Below are positions 34,336-43,324 of a DNA stretch of 64,000 bases, piece by piece. The DNA is from Streptomyces melanogenes (GTDB lineage: Bacteria > Actinomycetota > Actinomycetes > Streptomycetales > Streptomycetaceae). Under the pieces are notes generated by a model that was not told the DNA's origin, did not search any database, and was given only the letters and a program-made list of their open reading frames with translations. A program made the translations under genes and the position numbers. The stretch is from assembly GCF_014649795.1 (NCBI RefSeq), contig NZ_BMTS01000008.1, forward strand, positions 248,001 to 312,000, written 5' to 3'. Position 1 is the stretch's first letter, and every line of letters starts with the position of its first letter.

Positions 34336-35241
34336 TCAGCTCGCCGGGTAGCGGTCGATGGGCGGGGCGGGCGCGGCCTTGCGTCCCGACAGGCCGAGCG
34401 TCGCGTCGTACGCCTTCTGCCAGTCGCCGTTCTTCTCGTGGGTCTCGATGGCGTTGTCGAGGGCGAACCGCAGGGCGTTGTCGCCGCGCGGCACGCCGAC
34501 GCCGTACGGCTCCTTGGAGAAGGGCTTGCCGACCACCTTCAGCTCGTCGGGCACCTTGGCCGCGTACCCGCTGAGGATGGTGTCGTCGGTGGTGACGGCG
34601 GCGACCTGGAAGGTGAGCAGGTTGTCCACACAGACGGAGTACGTGTCGTACGCGACGAGATCGGCCTTCGGGTAGTCCTTCTGGATGCGCTGGTACGGGG
34701 TGGAGCCCGCGGCCGAGCAGACGCGCTTGCTGTTGAGGTCCTGCGGCCCCTCGATGTCCTTCTCGTCGGTGCGCACCAGCAGGCCCTGGCCGGCCAGGTA
34801 GTACGGCCCGGCGAAGCCGACCAGCTTCTTGCGGTTGTCGTTGATGGTGTAGGTGCCGACGTAGTAGTCGACCTGGCCGTTCTGCAGCGCGGTCTCGCGG
34901 TTGGCGGAGGCGATCGTCTTGAAGGAGATCGTCTTCGGGTCGAAGCCGAGCGAGGCGGACATCATCTTGGCGATCTCGATGTCGAAGCCCGAGTAGACGC
35001 CGGTGGCCGGGTCCTTCTCGCCCATGTACGGCTGGTCCTCCTTGGCGCCGACGACCAGGTGCCCGCGGTTCTTCGCCCGCCGCCACACCGGGGAGTCGGG
35101 CAGCGAGAAGCCCGTCATGACCTGGTAGTGGGGCAGCAGTTCGGCCTTGGGGCCCTTGACCGGCGGGCTGCCCGACTTGCCGCATCCGGCGGCGGCCAGG
35201 ACCAGCGCAAGCGCGGCCAGCGCGCGTCGCGTACGCGTCAT
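34336..35241 (-). CDS. gluB: Glutamate-type ABC transporter substrate-binding lipoprotein GluB
   Basis: This 301-aa SBP_bac_3-family lipoprotein has the lipobox LVLAAAGCGKSG. The mature part has GHLVVGAKEDQPYMGEKDPATG, then VYSGFDIEIAKMMSASLGF and TYTINDNRKKLVGFAGPYYLAG, typical of polar amino acid receptors. A Cys pair (VCSAAGSTP and SVCVDN) probably forms the disulfide seen in glutamate-binding relatives. ATG at 35241 starts directly at the signal peptide; ATG at 35253 would add four residues. Confidence 0.94.
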   Translation of the reverse strand: MTRTRRALAALALVLAAAGCGKSGSPPVKGPKAELLPHYQVMTGFSLPDSPVWRRAKNRGHLVVGAKEDQPYMGEKDPATGVYSGFDIEIAKMMSASLGFDPKTISFKTIASANRETALQNGQVDYYVGTYTINDNRKKLVGFAGPYYLAGQGLLVRTDEKDIEGPQDLNSKRVCSAAGSTPYQRIQKDYPKADLVAYDTYSVCVDNLLTFQVAAVTTDDTILSGYAAKVPDELKVVGKPFSKEPYGVGVPRGDNALRFALDNAIETHEKNGDWQKAYDATLGLSGRKAAPAPPIDRYPAS

Positions 35242-35260
35242 GGTTGCGTCCACTCCCCGT

Positions 35261-36004
<744 letters not shown>

Positions 36005-36028
36005 ACGCTGTCCTGCCCACTCATCGCT

Positions 36029-36081
36029 GTGTCGAGGTCAGCGCAAACTATCCAGCCCGGAAAGGGACTTCACCTCGACAC
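36029..36081. promoter_or_regulatory. Inverted repeat spanning the likely gluA promoter
   Basis: GTGTCGAGGT at 36029-36038 and ACCTCGACAC at 36072-36081 are perfect 10-bp arms 33 bp apart. A -10-like GATAGT on the minus strand (36052-36047) lies between them. The arrangement suits a regulator bridging the gluA promoter. Confidence 0.5.
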
Positions 36082-36130
36082 GCACGAACAGGACATAAAC
36101 CGTATTTTGGGTTAGGGGACGGTCGGCCCG

Positions 36131-36565
36131 TCAGATCTCCGCGGCCTCCGCGTAGATCTGCGACAGCTCGGGCGTTCCGCTCGCCGCCCACTCGGTCCCG
36201 GCGCCCACCACGTCGATCTCGCGCCCCGAGGCGAGCCGCACCACCGGCTCCCCGCTCGGCCACACCTGCCAGGAGGCGCCCTCGACGGTGCGCACCAGCA
36301 CGGTCCCCAGGTACAGCCCCGCGTCGTTGCCGAGGCCCGGCAGCTCCTCCGGGTCGTCGCGCCAGTGCGGCGGCAGCTGGTCGAGCGCCGCCAACGACGC
36401 GGGGCTGTCGTCGAGTTCGAGCCCGGCCTGCTGCGCCCTGACGCGCAGCAGCTCGCACTCCGCGAGGAGCTCGCCCACGCCCTCCGGATCGGTCTGCACC
36501 GCCTCGGCGAGCGCCGCCGTCCGCTGCGAGCCGTGCCGCTTGCGCCAGTTGTCCAGGATGTTCAT
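36131..36565 (-). CDS. DUF6278-like small hypothetical protein
   Basis: This 144-aa soluble protein starts MNILDNWRKRHGSQRTAALA and has a helical N-terminal half followed by strands in GLYLGTVLVRTVEGASWQVW and PVVRLASGREIDVV. I assign it tentatively to the actinobacterial DUF6278 group. No catalytic motif is visible. ATG at 36565 starts the conserved part; the longer frame before it is antisense to exonuclease III. It lies 126 bp upstream of gluA and 59 bp downstream of xth. Confidence 0.75.
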   Translation of the reverse strand: MNILDNWRKRHGSQRTAALAEAVQTDPEGVGELLAECELLRVRAQQAGLELDDSPASLAALDQLPPHWRDDPEELPGLGNDAGLYLGTVLVRTVEGASWQVWPSGEPVVRLASGREIDVVGAGTEWAASGTPELSQIYAEAAEI

Positions 36566-36624
36566 GGCGTCAAGCGTCCCATTCGCACAGACCTGCGCAC
36601 CACAGGGCACGCGGAGTGCGATTC

Positions 36625-37404
36625 TCAGATCTCCAGGTCTACGACCACCGGGGCGTGGTCCGACGCGCCCTTGCCCTTGCGCTCCTCGCGGTCCACATAG
36701 CTGTCCTTGACGGCCTTGGCGAAGGGCGCGTTGCCGTACACCAGGTCGATGCGCATGCCGCGGTTCTTGGGGAAGGACAGCTGGCGGTAGTCCCAGTACG
36801 TGTACGGCCGGTCGTACTTCAGGGGGCGGGGCACCACGTCGGACAGGCCCGCCTCGCGCAGCGCGGCGAGCGCGGCCCGCTCGGGCTCGGTGACATGGGT
36901 CTGGCCCTCGAAGAACGCCACGTCGAAGACGTCCTCGTCGGTCGGGGCGACGTTGAAGTCGCCGAGCACCGCGAACGGCCGCTCCCCCGCCGCGTCCTGG
37001 GCGACGGCCGCCTTCAGGGCCTCGAACCAGGCCAGCTTGTACGCGTAGTGGCCGTGGCCGACCTCCCGGCCGTTCGGCACGTACACCGACCACAGGCGCA
37101 CTCCGCCGCAGGTCGCCGAGACGGCGCGGGGCTCCAGGGTGTCCTCGAAGCCGGGGTCGCCGGGCAGGCCGAGCACCACGTCGTCCAGGCCGACCCGGGA
37201 GACCAGCGCCACCCCGTTCCACCGCCCCGTCGCGTGGACCGCCGACTCGTAGCCCAGCTCGCGGAGCTCGGCGGCGGGGAAGCCCTCCAGGGTGGTCTTG
37301 GTCTCCTGGATGCACAGCACATCCGTGCCGGTGCTCTCCAGCCAGGCCAGGAGACGGGGCAGCCGGGCGGTGATCGAGTTGACGTTCCAGGTCGCGATGC
37401 GCAT
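36625..37404 (-). CDS. xth: Exodeoxyribonuclease III / AP endonuclease
   Basis: This 259-aa endonuclease/exonuclease/phosphatase-fold DNA repair enzyme incises at abasic sites. Motifs are ATWNVNSITARLPRLLAWL, the metal Glu34 in LCIQETKT, the central GDFNVAPTDEDVFD and the C-terminal Asp-His pair in ASDHAPVVVDL. RGMRIDLVYGN is also conserved. ATG at 37404 gives the exact family N-terminus. Confidence 0.95.
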   Translation of the reverse strand: MRIATWNVNSITARLPRLLAWLESTGTDVLCIQETKTTLEGFPAAELRELGYESAVHATGRWNGVALVSRVGLDDVVLGLPGDPGFEDTLEPRAVSATCGGVRLWSVYVPNGREVGHGHYAYKLAWFEALKAAVAQDAAGERPFAVLGDFNVAPTDEDVFDVAFFEGQTHVTEPERAALAALREAGLSDVVPRPLKYDRPYTYWDYRQLSFPKNRGMRIDLVYGNAPFAKAVKDSYVDREERKGKGASDHAPVVVDLEI

Positions 37405-37443
37405 GTCCCCCAGCCTAACGGCGGGGTGTGACACTCACCCGTG

Positions 37444-38082
37444 TCAGAGCTGCGCCGAGTCCCCCGGGCTCAGCCGGGCGTGGTCGGCGCCGCCCAGATT
37501 GCCCAGGTGGGTGTCGTAGATGGGCCGGGCCAGGTCGGTCAGGAGCGCGTCGTGGATGTCGATGGCGCGGCGCGGCTTGACCTCCCGTACGTACTCGATC
37601 ACCTCGGAGATCTTGCTCCAGGGCGCCTGCACCGGCAGCATCAGCGTGTCCACCGGGTGGTCCGGGACGGTGAGCGCGTCGCCGGGGTGGAAGAGCGAAC
37701 CGTCCACCAGGAAGCCGACGTTGGTGATCCTCGGGAGGTCCGGGTGGATCACCGCGTGCAGCTCGCCGTGGACCTGGACGTCGAACCCGGCCGCGTGGAA
37801 GGCGTCGCCGTGCCCGACGGTGTGGACGCGGCCGGGGAACGCCGCCGAGATCTTCTCCGCGACGCTGCGCAGGGTCCAGATATCGGCCGCCGGATTGGCC
37901 TCCAGGGCGGTCCGCAGCCGGTCCTCGGCGAAGTGGTCGGGGTGCTCGTGGGTGACGAGGACGGCGTCCGCGCCGAGCGCGGCGTCCGCCTCGCTGAAGG
38001 CGCCGGGGTCGATGACCAGCGTCCGGCCGTCCTTCTCCAGCCGGACGCACGCGTGGGTCTTCTTGGTCAGCTTCAGGCTCAT
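37444..38082 (-). CDS. MBL-fold metallo-hydrolase (UlaG-like)
   Basis: This 212-aa metallo-beta-lactamase-fold protein has the metal motif THEHPDH (His45, His47, Asp49, His50), later DGSLFHPGDAL and a final His in IDIHDALL. It is the short UlaG-like type acting on small esters or phosphodiesters; the substrate is unknown. It lies 39 bp upstream of xth in the same direction, and a weak 6-bp inverted repeat (37429-37446) covers its stop codon. Confidence 0.9.
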   Translation of the reverse strand: MSLKLTKKTHACVRLEKDGRTLVIDPGAFSEADAALGADAVLVTHEHPDHFAEDRLRTALEANPAADIWTLRSVAEKISAAFPGRVHTVGHGDAFHAAGFDVQVHGELHAVIHPDLPRITNVGFLVDGSLFHPGDALTVPDHPVDTLMLPVQAPWSKISEVIEYVREVKPRRAIDIHDALLTDLARPIYDTHLGNLGGADHARLSPGDSAQL

Positions 38083-38124
38083 GACCCCATCCTGCTACGG
38101 CGGGCGCCGCCTCGCCCGGACGGC

Positions 38125-39456
38125 TCAGTGCTGCGGGGTGGTCTCCTCGCGGATGACGGCGGCGGCCGCCCGGAAGGCCGCGCCCGCCGCCGGGAGGCCG
38201 CAGTACACGGACGTCTGGAGCAGCACTTCCCTGATCTCGTCGGGGGTGAGCCCGGCCCGCAGCGCGGCGCGGGTGTGGGCCGCGACCTCGTCGAGGTGGC
38301 CGCCCGCGACCAGCGCGGAGAGCGCCACGACGGCCCGGGTGCGCCGGTCGAGCCCGTCGCGGGCCCACACCTCGCCCCAGGCGTAGCGGGTGGCGAGCTC
38401 CTGGAAGTCGCCGGTGAAGCCGTCGGCCTCGGCGGTCTCGGCGTCCACGCGCGCGTCCCCGAGGACCTCGCGCCGCAGCTTCATGCCCTGTTCGTACGGG
38501 TCGGGCCGGCCGGGGACCTCGGGCGCCGGGGCCGGTACGGGCTCGGCGGCCATCGGGACGGGCACGTGCAGGGTCTGCGGCGACGGCGAGGCGGCGGCGA
38601 CCGGCGGCGCGGGCGGCACCGGGATCGCCGGGAGCGTCTCGTGCCAGGCCGTCGAGAAGTGGTGCACCAGCAGGTCGGTGACGGCGGCGGGCTGCTCGAC
38701 CGGCGCCAGGTGCGCGGCGCCCGGCACCACCGCGAGCCGCGCGTCGGGCACCCCGGCGACCAGGGTGCGCGCGTCGCCGGGCCCGGTCACCCGGTCCTCG
38801 GCGCCGGCCAGCACCAGCGTGGGGACGCCGATACGGGCGAGGTCGGCGCGGATGTCGAAGGCGGCCAGCGCCTCGCAGGCCGCGATGTAGCAGCCGGGGT
38901 CGGTGGTGCGGACCATCTGGACGGCCCACTCGACGATGGCGGGCTGCGCCGCCGCGTACGCGGGCGTGAACCAGCGCTCGGGCGCGCTGCGGGCCATCGG
39001 GTCCATGCCGTTGCTGCGCACGACCACGCCGCGCTGGCGGAACTCGTCGGCGGTGCCGAACCGGGCCGAGGCGGCGATCAGCGCCAGCGAGGCGAGCCGC
39101 TGCGGGTGGCGCAGGGCCAGATCGGCGCCGACGGCCGCGCCGATCGCGCTGCCCGCGTAGCCGAACCGCCGCACGCCCAGCTCGTCCAGGGTGGCGATCA
39201 GCCGGTCGGCGAGCTCGGAGACCGAGACCGCCGGGTGGGCCGGGGCGCCGCCGTGGCCGGGAAGGTCGAACCGCACGATCCGCCAGGTCCCGGCGAGTTC
39301 GGGTATCTGGCGGTCCCACATGTGCCAGGTCGTCCCGAGCGAGGGGCCGAGCACCAGGACCGGCGCGTCGTCGGGACCGTCGATCCGGTACTGGAGGGTC
39401 GGCGCCTTCGCGGGCTCGGGCGTCTCGGTCACAGGCGTCTCAGTCACGTCGCTCAC
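38125..39456 (-). CDS. Enol-lactonase/carboxymuconolactone-decarboxylase fusion (PcaL-like), nucleophile Ser absent
   Basis: This 443-aa two-domain protein has an alpha/beta hydrolase (about 20-270) and a C-terminal carboxymuconolactone decarboxylase domain (about 325-440; PYEQGMKLRREVLGD, TRAVVALSALVAGG, HTRAALRAGLTPDEI). A Pro/Ala-rich linker joins them, as in PcaL of the beta-ketoadipate pathway. The nucleophile elbow reads GYAGSAIGA: where the family has Ser in G-x-S-x-G, Ala104 is present and Ser103 is one position early. The Asp (AGAEDRV) and His (GAAHLAP) remain. No other pca genes are nearby, so the pathway assignment is uncertain and the lactonase may be inactive. Confidence 0.85.
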   Translation of the reverse strand: MSDVTETPVTETPEPAKAPTLQYRIDGPDDAPVLVLGPSLGTTWHMWDRQIPELAGTWRIVRFDLPGHGGAPAHPAVSVSELADRLIATLDELGVRRFGYAGSAIGAAVGADLALRHPQRLASLALIAASARFGTADEFRQRGVVVRSNGMDPMARSAPERWFTPAYAAAQPAIVEWAVQMVRTTDPGCYIAACEALAAFDIRADLARIGVPTLVLAGAEDRVTGPGDARTLVAGVPDARLAVVPGAAHLAPVEQPAAVTDLLVHHFSTAWHETLPAIPVPPAPPVAAASPSPQTLHVPVPMAAEPVPAPAPEVPGRPDPYEQGMKLRREVLGDARVDAETAEADGFTGDFQELATRYAWGEVWARDGLDRRTRAVVALSALVAGGHLDEVAAHTRAALRAGLTPDEIREVLLQTSVYCGLPAAGAAFRAAAAVIREETTPQH

Positions 39457-39521
39457 TCGCTCCAGACTAGTGAGCGGACCGGCACGCTCCGGTCAGGGGG
39501 TCGCGGTAGCCGCCCGTCCGG

Positions 39522-40112
39522 TCACGGCGTCGCCGTGGAGACCACGAAGACGACCGGGTTGTCCGGGTCGCTCTCGTCCACCGTGATGTCCTGCGTGGGC
39601 AGCGGGTCCTTCTGGGCGTGCCGGGTGCCCGCCCAGTCGTGGCCCGACGGGAAGGACCAGCCGACCGTCCTCGCGTCCGTCGCTCCGATCGCCACCGAAC
39701 CGGGCCGCAGCGCCGCCGTACTGGTGCCGGAGTCCTTCAGGAACTCGGCGAGACCGGCCGCGGTGGTCTTGAACTGCACGTACAGCTTGCTGACCGCCCA
39801 GCTGTTGGTCTCGAGGTACTTGACGTCCGTGGCGGACGAGGGGACCGGCACGTCGTAGATGCGCCGCTGGGTCTTGGACGGCCAGTCGTTCTGCAGCCCG
39901 GTCGCCGAGGCCTCGCTCTCCTTGTCGCGGCCGCTGTCGCGGCTCTGCCCGGCGGAGATGGCCAGGTAGCCGGCCGGGACCCCGATGAGCAGCACGATGA
40001 TGATCGCGGTGAGCCAGCGGCGGCGGATCATGTGCCGGTGGTCCTCCGGGGCCGGGGGCTGGTCCGGGGACGGGGACTGGCGCGGCACGGCGGGCCGCTC
40101 TGCGGGGGTCAT
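39522..40112 (-). CDS. Hypothetical single-span membrane protein
   Basis: This 196-aa protein has a short Pro-rich N-terminus, one transmembrane helix (LTAIIIVLLIGVPAGYLAIS, about residues 34-53) and an extracytoplasmic domain of about 140 residues. That domain includes RRIYDVPVPSSATDVKYL, LYVQFKTTAAGLAEFLKDSG and GWSFPSGHDWAGTRH. I do not recognise the family. The ATG at 40112 shares one base with the upstream ROK kinase stop (TGATG), so it is made with the kinase, but a role in sugar metabolism is only suggested by position. Confidence 0.8.
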   Translation of the reverse strand: MTPAERPAVPRQSPSPDQPPAPEDHRHMIRRRWLTAIIIVLLIGVPAGYLAISAGQSRDSGRDKESEASATGLQNDWPSKTQRRIYDVPVPSSATDVKYLETNSWAVSKLYVQFKTTAAGLAEFLKDSGTSTAALRPGSVAIGATDARTVGWSFPSGHDWAGTRHAQKDPLPTQDITVDESDPDNPVVFVVSTATP

Positions 40113-41260
40113 CACGGCGATCCCTGGGTGGTGCGGGCGGAGCTCGACTTGCGGACGGCCTCGGCGACCTGGGCGTACCGCTCGTAGCGCTCCACCCGGC
40201 GGCGGTTGGCTCGGCGGAAGCGGCGGGCGACCAGACGGGCCAGGTCGGCGGCGCCGACCATACCGGCCTCGGGGCCCAGCTGCGCCTTGGCGATACGGGC
40301 CTCCGGCCGGTAGCCGCGGCCGGTCAGATGGCGCCGGAAGGCGTCCCTGGCCGGGCCGATCAGCAGGTCGTCGGCCGCGCTGACGCCGCCGCCGACGACG
40401 AAGCAGGACGGGTCGAGGGCGGCCGCCAGGTTGGCGATGCCGACGCCGAGCCACTGGCCGATGTCCTGGAGGAGCTCGACGCACATGGCATCGCCCTCCC
40501 GGGCGAGCTCGGTGATCAGCGGCCCGGTGATGTCGGGGATGTTGCCCTTGACCCGCTCCAGGATGTTGTACGCGACCGGCGAGTCCGCGACCGCCAGCTC
40601 GCGGGCCTCGCGGACCAGGGCGTTGCCCGAGCTGTACTGCTCCCAGCAGCCGCGGTTGCCGCACGGGCAGCGGTGGCCGCCGGGCACGACCTGCATATGG
40701 CCGAACTCGCCGGCCACGCCGTACTTGCCGCGCTTGACCCGGCCGTCCTCCAGGATCGCGCCGCCGATGCCGGTGCCGAGTGTGATCATGACGAGGTGGT
40801 CCTCGCCGCGGCCCGCGCCGAACCGCCACTCGGCCCAGGCGGCCGTGTTGGCGTCGTTGTCGACCATGACGGGGACGGCGAGCCGGGACTGCAGGGCGTC
40901 CCGCAGCGGCTCGTTGCGCCAGGCGAGGTGCGGGGCGAAGAGAATGGTGCTGCGGTCGGCGTCGACCCACCCGGCCGCGCCGATGCCGACGGCGTGCACG
41001 TCGTGGCGGTCCGAGAGGTCCAGGACCAGCTCGGTGATGGTGTCCTCGACGACCTTGGGGCTCTTGGACTTGTCCGGCGTCTCGGTGCGGATCTTCTCCA
41101 GGATGGTGCCGTCGGCGTCGACGACGCCCGCCATCACCTTGGTGCCGCCGATGTCGATGCCGACGGTGGGGACGCGGGGTGCGGTCAGGTGCGAGCGGCG
41201 CTCGCGGGTGCCGACGGTGCGCAGGACGGTGGCCCGGGCGGAGCCTCGGTAGGTGTTCAT
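40112..41260 (-). CDS. ROK-family sugar kinase (glucokinase-like)
   Basis: This 382-aa ROK protein phosphorylates a hexose with ATP. The phosphate loop is TVGIDIGGTKVMAG (36-41 core), the sugar-binding part includes VMVDNDANTAAWAEW and GEFGHM, and the ROK zinc motif is CPCGNRGCWEQY. No N-terminal DNA-binding domain is present, so it is a kinase rather than a repressor. It has about 30 extra N-terminal and about 50 extra C-terminal residues relative to a minimal glucokinase. It follows the sugar ABC transporter genes in the same direction, 172 bp after the ATPase gene, and likely acts on the imported sugar. Confidence 0.9.
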   Translation of the reverse strand: MNTYRGSARATVLRTVGTRERRSHLTAPRVPTVGIDIGGTKVMAGVVDADGTILEKIRTETPDKSKSPKVVEDTITELVLDLSDRHDVHAVGIGAAGWVDADRSTILFAPHLAWRNEPLRDALQSRLAVPVMVDNDANTAAWAEWRFGAGRGEDHLVMITLGTGIGGAILEDGRVKRGKYGVAGEFGHMQVVPGGHRCPCGNRGCWEQYSSGNALVREARELAVADSPVAYNILERVKGNIPDITGPLITELAREGDAMCVELLQDIGQWLGVGIANLAAALDPSCFVVGGGVSAADDLLIGPARDAFRRHLTGRGYRPEARIAKAQLGPEAGMVGAADLARLVARRFRRANRRRVERYERYAQVAEAVRKSSSARTTQGSP

Positions 41261-41432
41261 CGGGCCGCACCCCTTCGCGCAGGGAGAGGGGTGTCCTGGA
41301 GTGCTCGCACGAGGGGTGTCGTCCCTGGAGGTCTCGGGGAGCCGGGGTGACCGGCGGCGGACGGCGCCCGCCGTGCCCGATTCTGCCACCCCGGCCGGGA
41401 CCCGACCTCGTGTGCCCGGGCCGCCCCGGCCG

Positions 41433-42278
41433 TTACTCGCCGGTGTCGGCGGCCCCGCCGCCCAGGTGCGGCTCGGGGGCCCGCTGGAGCTCGTGGCTGA
41501 GCTCCTCCAGCTCGCTGCCGCCCGCCATCTGGCGGGTGAGCTCGTCCAGGGTGATCTGGGTGCGCAGATGGCTGCCGGTCATCGTGCCGCGCTTGAGCAG
41601 CACGAACCGGTCGCCGACCAGATAGGCGTGGTGCGGGTTGTGCGTGATCAGGACCACGCCGAGGCCCGCGTCCCGGGCGGCCGCCACGTACTTGAGCACG
41701 ACGCCGGACTGCTTGACGCCGAGCGCGGCGGTGGGCTCGTCCAGGACCAGGACCTTGGCGCCGAAGTAGACGGCGCGGGCGATCGCCACGCACTGGCGCT
41801 CGCCGCCCGACAGGGTGCCGATGGGCTGGTCCACGTCGCGCAGGTCGATGCCCATGCGCAGCAGCTCCGCGCGGGTGGTGCGGCGCATCAGGTCGACGTC
41901 GAGGCGCTTGAAGGGGCCCGCGCCCTTGGTCGGCTCGGAGCCGAGGAAGAAGTTGCGCCACACGGGCATCAGCGGGACGACCGCGAGGTCCTGGTAGACG
42001 GTGGCGATGCCCCGGTCCAGCGCCTCGCGCGGGTTGCTGAGCGAGACGTCCTCGCCCTCGATGCGGAAGGCGCCGGCGTCGTGCCGGTGCAGCCCCGCGA
42101 TGATCTTGATGAGGGTGGACTTGCCGGCGCCGTTGTCACCCAGCACACAGGTGATCTCGCCGCCGTGCACCTCCAGGGAGACGCCTTCGAGGGCGCGGAT
42201 GTTGCCGTAGTACTTACTGACGTCGTCGAGCTCCACCAGGGGGCTCGCGGCGCTCTTGGTCAGGGTCGCGTCCGTCAT
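41433..42278 (-). CDS. Sugar ABC transporter ATP-binding protein (single ABC domain, FrcA-like)
   Basis: This 281-aa ABC ATPase has Walker A LGDNGAGKST, Q-loop VYQDLAVVP, signature LSGGERQ and Walker B VLVLDEPTAALG, with a switch His in LITHNPHHAYLVG. Unlike RbsA-type proteins, it has only one ABC domain and so acts as a homodimer. The start overlaps the permease stop by 4 bp. It is the only ATPase in the operon and must serve both binding proteins if both are functional. Confidence 0.93.
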   Translation of the reverse strand: MTDATLTKSAASPLVELDDVSKYYGNIRALEGVSLEVHGGEITCVLGDNGAGKSTLIKIIAGLHRHDAGAFRIEGEDVSLSNPREALDRGIATVYQDLAVVPLMPVWRNFFLGSEPTKGAGPFKRLDVDLMRRTTRAELLRMGIDLRDVDQPIGTLSGGERQCVAIARAVYFGAKVLVLDEPTAALGVKQSGVVLKYVAAARDAGLGVVLITHNPHHAYLVGDRFVLLKRGTMTGSHLRTQITLDELTRQMAGGSELEELSHELQRAPEPHLGGGAADTGE

Positions 42279-43324
42279 GCCGTCGCCTCCGCCCGCTTGC
42301 GCACCCAGGCGTTGAGCAGGGTGGCCAGCAGGAGCATCGCTCCCAGGAAGAACTTGAACCAGTCCGGGTTCCACTCGGCGTAGACGATGCCCTTGCTGGT
42401 CATGCCGAAGATGAACGCGCCGACCGCGGAGCCGATCGCCGAGCCGTAGCCGCCGGTGATCAGACAGCCGCCGATGACGGCCGCGATGATGTAGATCAGC
42501 TCGTTGCCGACGCCCTCGCCCGACTGGACCACGTCGAACGAGAAGAGCAGGTGCTGGCCGGAGATCCAGGCGGCGAACGCCACGCCCATGTACAGGCCGA
42601 TCTTGGTCTTGTAGACCGGCACGCCGACCGCGCGGGCCGCGTCCGCCTCGCCGCCGACCGCGAAGATCCAGTTGCCGAAGCGGGTCCGCAGCAGGACCCA
42701 GGTGGCCAGCGCGACCAGGCCGAACCACCACAGGATGGTCACCTTGAGGTCGACCGAGCCGATGGACAGCTGGGAGGCGAACACCTTCTTCGCCGAGGCG
42801 AAGCCCTCCATGTCGGCGATGGACTTGGTGGAGACCGTACCGCTGATCAGCTTGGTGAAGCCCAGGTTGAGTCCGGTCAGCATGAGGAAGGTGCCGAGCG
42901 TGATGATGAAGCTGGGCAGTTTGGTACGGGTCAGCATGAAGCCGTTGAACGCGCCGAGGGCGAGCGTGGTCAGCAGCGAGACCCCGACGCCCACCCAGAC
43001 GTTCGCGGTCATCTGGTAGCTGAACATCGACGACACCAGCGCCGACGTCGTCACCAGCACACCGGCCGACAGGTCGAACTCGCCGCCGATCATCAGCAGC
43101 GCCACCGGCACCGCCATGATGCCGATGGTCGACGCCGCGTACAGGACGGTCGAGAGGCTGGAGGCCCGCAGGAAGCTGTCGGCGACGACCGAGAAGAAGA
43201 CGAAGACGGCGACGGCGCCCACGACCGAGCCGAGCTCCGGGCGGCCGAGCAGCTTGCGCAGCACCGACCGGTGGATCAGCCGCTCGTCCTTCGCGGACGC
43301 CGGCGCTGGGGCGGTGGCGGTCAT
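42275..43324 (-). CDS. Sugar ABC transporter permease (RbsC/FrcC family)
   Basis: This 349-aa carbohydrate-uptake type 2 permease has about ten membrane segments and family blocks GIMAVPVALLMIGGEFDLSAG, LPSFIITLGTFLMLTGLNLG, FGNWIFAVGGEADAARAVGV and AVIGGCLITGGYGSAIGSAVGA. It overlaps the binding-protein gene upstream by 4 bp and the ATPase gene downstream by 4 bp. The system probably imports a ribose-, fructose- or inositol-like sugar. Confidence 0.93.
   Translation of the reverse strand: MTATAPAPASAKDERLIHRSVLRKLLGRPELGSVVGAVAVFVFFSVVADSFLRASSLSTVLYAASTIGIMAVPVALLMIGGEFDLSAGVLVTTSALVSSMFSYQMTANVWVGVGVSLLTTLALGAFNGFMLTRTKLPSFIITLGTFLMLTGLNLGFTKLISGTVSTKSIADMEGFASAKKVFASQLSIGSVDLKVTILWWFGLVALATWVLLRTRFGNWIFAVGGEADAARAVGVPVYKTKIGLYMGVAFAAWISGQHLLFSFDVVQSGEGVGNELIYIIAAVIGGCLITGGYGSAIGSAVGAFIFGMTSKGIVYAEWNPDWFKFFLGAMLLLATLLNAWVRKRAEATA

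Noticed and set aside
37441..39858. 805-codon open frame on the plus strand
   Set aside because: It is antisense to the metallo-hydrolase and PcaL-like genes, which have clear catalytic motifs. The frame has no recognisable domain.
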